NCBI GenBank assembly: GCA_004375785.1 | Contig: SOKM01000097.1 | Coordinates: forward strand, 1 to 16,819 | Reading direction: 5' to 3' | DNA: 16,819 nucleotides | Source: Candidatus Cloacimonadota bacterium | GTDB taxonomy: Bacteria; Hydrothermota; E44-bin80 | Shown: piece after piece, positions 14,899 through 16,819 of the stretch | Position numbering within the stretch: position 1 is the first letter of the stretch | Layout: each line of letters starts with the position of its first letter | The notes under the pieces: generated by a model | What the model was told of the DNA's origin: nothing | What the model saw: only the letters and a program-made list of their open reading frames with translations | Database searches by the model: none | Position numbers and translations under genes: made by a program

Positions 14899-16819
14899 AT
14901 CTATCCGTATCCTTTATATGGAAGATGACCCTGGACTTGCGCTTCTCGTTCAAAAAAAGTTGGAACGGGCTGGTTATACTGTTGACCATGCACTGAACGG
15001 GGAAAAGGGTCTTGCAATGTACAGGAAAGGTTGCTATGATGTAGTGGCTGTGGATCAAAACATGCCTGTTTATGATGGGCTGGAAGTAATTCGGAATATT
15101 ACTTCACAGGAACCCTTACTGCCTACGATTATGATCACGGGTAAAGGTGATGAAAAGATTGCCGTAGAGGCTATGAAACTGGGCGCTTGCGACTACGTTG
15201 TCAAGGATGTTGAAGGTGGGTATCTCGAACTGTTACCCTCAGTAATCAAGCAAGCAATCCAAAAACAAAGACTCGTTAAGGAGAAACAGCAGGCGTTGGA
15301 TGCGTTACGGGAGAGTGAAGAAAAGTACAGAGTCCTTGTTGAAAATGCAAATGACTTCATTTATATGATTGATATAAATAATAAAGTATTATCTCTGAAC
15401 AAATTCAGCGCAAAACTTTTTGGTAAAGGACCGAAAGAGATAATCGGAAAATCAATCTTGAATATTTTTCCAAAAAAAATTGCGAACGAGTTTGCAAAGA
15501 ATCTTAGAAAAGTATTTAAAACAAAAAAGGTGCTTATATCTGAAACAAAAATAATTGTTGGAGAAAAGGAAATGTGGATAAGTAATAGCCTCAGCCCTGT
15601 AAAAAATTATGAAGGTAAGGTAATAGCAGTAATGGGCGTGAGTAGAGATATCACAGAGCAAAAGCAGATAGAGGATGAGAAAGAAAAGATACAGTCTCTG
15701 CTTTTTCAGTCGCAAAAAATGGAATCAATAGGAAGATTGGCTGGAGGGGTGGCACACGAGTTTAATAACTTGCTGACGGGCATCCTGGGTTACAGTGACT
15801 TACTGCTGATTCGTATCGGAGAAAAATCCTCACTGCGCAAGGACATTGAAGCAATCAAGAAAGCTGCCAAAATGGCTGCATCGCTGGCTCACCATCTCCT
15901 TATCTTCAGCCGCAAGCAGAAGGTTAAATTAGAAGTATTAGACCTCAACGCCGTGGTCGTCAACTTTAAAAACCTGATTCAACGCCTTATCGACAAAAAT
16001 ATCAACCTGGTTCTCCTTCTTGATCCAACGCTGGAAAATATAAAATCCGACACCAGCCTTATCGAACAGATCATCGGTAATCTGGTAATCAATGCCCGTG
16101 ACGCTATACCCAGTGGTGGAAAGCTTACTATCAAGACAGAAAATATAATTTTTTCTCCAGATGACTGTAAGGATAATCCTGATACAAAACCCGGTAAATA
16201 TGTTTGTCTAACGGTTTCCGACACAGGGGTTGGAATGGATAAAGAAATTATTCACAGAATGTTCGAACCTTTCTTCAGCACAAAAGAAGTTGGAATGGGT
16301 ACAGGACTTGGTTTATCTGTTGTCTATGGCATCGTGAAACAGCACAATGGGTGGATAAATGTAAAAAGTGAACCTAACCAGGGCTCAACATTTGATATAT
16401 ATTTTCCAGTTTTCTCTACAAAACTGCGAAATAAAAAGAAAGAGGAAGTTTCACTACAGAATCTTTATGGTAATGGCCAGACTATTTTGGTAGTAGAGGA
16501 CGAAGAAATAGTCCGTAAATTAGCCACAAGGATCTTACGTGAAAAAGGCTATGTTGTATTTGAGGCAGAGAACGTAAAAGAAGCACTTGATATTTTCAAG
16601 AGAGAAAATGGTAAATTTAACCTGGTCTTCAGTGATGTGGTTCTTCCAGGTAAAAATGGTCTTCAACTGGTTGATCAGCTCTTGACTCACAAGCCCAACC
16701 TCAAAGTCTTATTTAGCAGTGGATATGCAGATGATAAATCCAAAAGAACTATCCTACTCGAAAGAGGCTTTCAGTTTTTGCAGAAGCCTTACACCCCCTC
16801 CGATCTGCTTCTAATTGTT
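14885..16819 (+). CDS. Hybrid histidine kinase REC-PAS-HisKA-HATPase-REC (runs off right edge)
   Basis: The frame is open from ATG 14885 to the last base with no stop, giving 645 residues so far. An N-terminal receiver (about 7-125) has ILYMEDDPG, phospho-acceptor Asp57 in VDQNMPVYDG, Thr85 and Lys107. A coiled linker leads to a PAS domain (about 145-260, ending SRDITEQK). The kinase core has His291 in VAHEFNN, the N box near IIGNLVINARDA (396-407), SDTGVGM (445-451) and GTGLGLSVVYGIV (472-484). A second receiver starts at about 532 (ILVVEDEE), with Asp584 in FSDVVLPGKNG and Lys634 in QKPY; it is nearly complete at the window edge. AGAAGGAG at 14875-14882 lies very close to the ATG, and the 14-bp overlap with the receiver gene suggests coupling. 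It is cytoplasmic by sequence, with no membrane helix. Further domains may follow beyond the window. Confidence 0.93.
   Translation, partial: MSKSESIRILYMEDDPGLALLVQKKLERAGYTVDHALNGEKGLAMYRKGCYDVVAVDQNMPVYDGLEVIRNITSQEPLLPTIMITGKGDEKIAVEAMKLGACDYVVKDVEGGYLELLPSVIKQAIQKQRLVKEKQQALDALRESEEKYRVLVENANDFIYMIDINNKVLSLNKFSAKLFGKGPKEIIGKSILNIFPKKIANEFAKNLRKVFKTKKVLISETKIIVGEKEMWISNSLSPVKNYEGKVIAVMGVSRDITEQKQIEDEKEKIQSLLFQSQKMESIGRLAGGVAHEFNNLLTGILGYSDLLLIRIGEKSSLRKDIEAIKKAAKMAASLAHHLLIFSRKQKVKLEVLDLNAVVVNFKNLIQRLIDKNINLVLLLDPTLENIKSDTSLIEQIIGNLVINARDAIPSGGKLTIKTENIIFSPDDCKDNPDTKPGKYVCLTVSDTGVGMDKEIIHRMFEPFFSTKEVGMGTGLGLSVVYGIVKQHNGWINVKSEPNQGSTFDIYFPVFSTKLRNKKKEEVSLQNLYGNGQTILVVEDEEIVRKLATRILREKGYVVFEAENVKEALDIFKRENGKFNLVFSDVVLPGKNGLQLVDQLLTHKPNLKVLFSSGYADDKSKRTILLERGFQFLQKPYTPSDLLLIV

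Overview
The window is AT-rich bacterial chromosome with every recognisable gene on the + strand. The first half is a translation and envelope gene string in the order rpsI, rpsB, tsf, pyrH, frr, uppS, cdsA, dxr, rseP. The second half is an accessory block: a 1549-residue secreted gingipain-like (C25) peptidase, a membrane sensor kinase, a stand-alone receiver and a hybrid kinase that runs off the right edge. Several features suggest an uncultivated lineage near the FCB group or WOR-3-type candidate phyla: the short 199-residue EF-Ts, the heavy use of AGA codons, the large C25 peptidase with FG-GAP repeats and a C-terminal sorting-type domain, and the degenerate CACAGATT and 7-bp repeats between genes. 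That placement is an inference; no rRNA gene is present.

Positions 1-6244 are tightly packed. uppS and cdsA overlap by 8 bp, and cdsA and dxr are 1 bp apart. Real starts often differ from the longest reading frame: rpsB probably starts at TTG 511, pyrH at 2131, dxr at 5096, rseP at 6477 and the peptidase at 7926. The genes supply ribosomal proteins S9 and S2, EF-Ts, UMP kinase and ribosome recycling factor. They then supply the undecaprenyl diphosphate, CDP-diacylglycerol and MEP-isoprenoid enzymes and the site-2 protease RseP. Three gaps hold something: an rpsB leader with competing hairpins (410-510), the pyrH-frr gap (2854-2965), and a 232-bp dxr-rseP gap filled with repeats and a palindromic element.

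After rseP there is a weak terminator or inverted repeat. It is followed by an excellent match to a sigma-54 (-24/-12) promoter at 7878-7893, placed immediately before a strong ribosome binding site and the peptidase ATG. The peptidase has a signal peptide, a C25 propeptide and a catalytic domain with His482 and Cys521. These are followed by Ig-like and FnIII domains, eight FG-GAP-like repeats and a C-terminal sorting/FlgD-like domain. Two short tandem repeats with periods of 8 and 7 bp lie inside the coding sequence of that last domain.

Only 29 bp separate the peptidase from a histidine kinase that overlaps an Rcp1-like receiver, which in turn overlaps a REC-PAS-HisKA-HATPase-REC hybrid kinase. 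No DNA-binding output domain is visible. The four genes could form one sigma-54-dependent unit linking a secreted protease to a phosphorelay; this is inferred from layout only.
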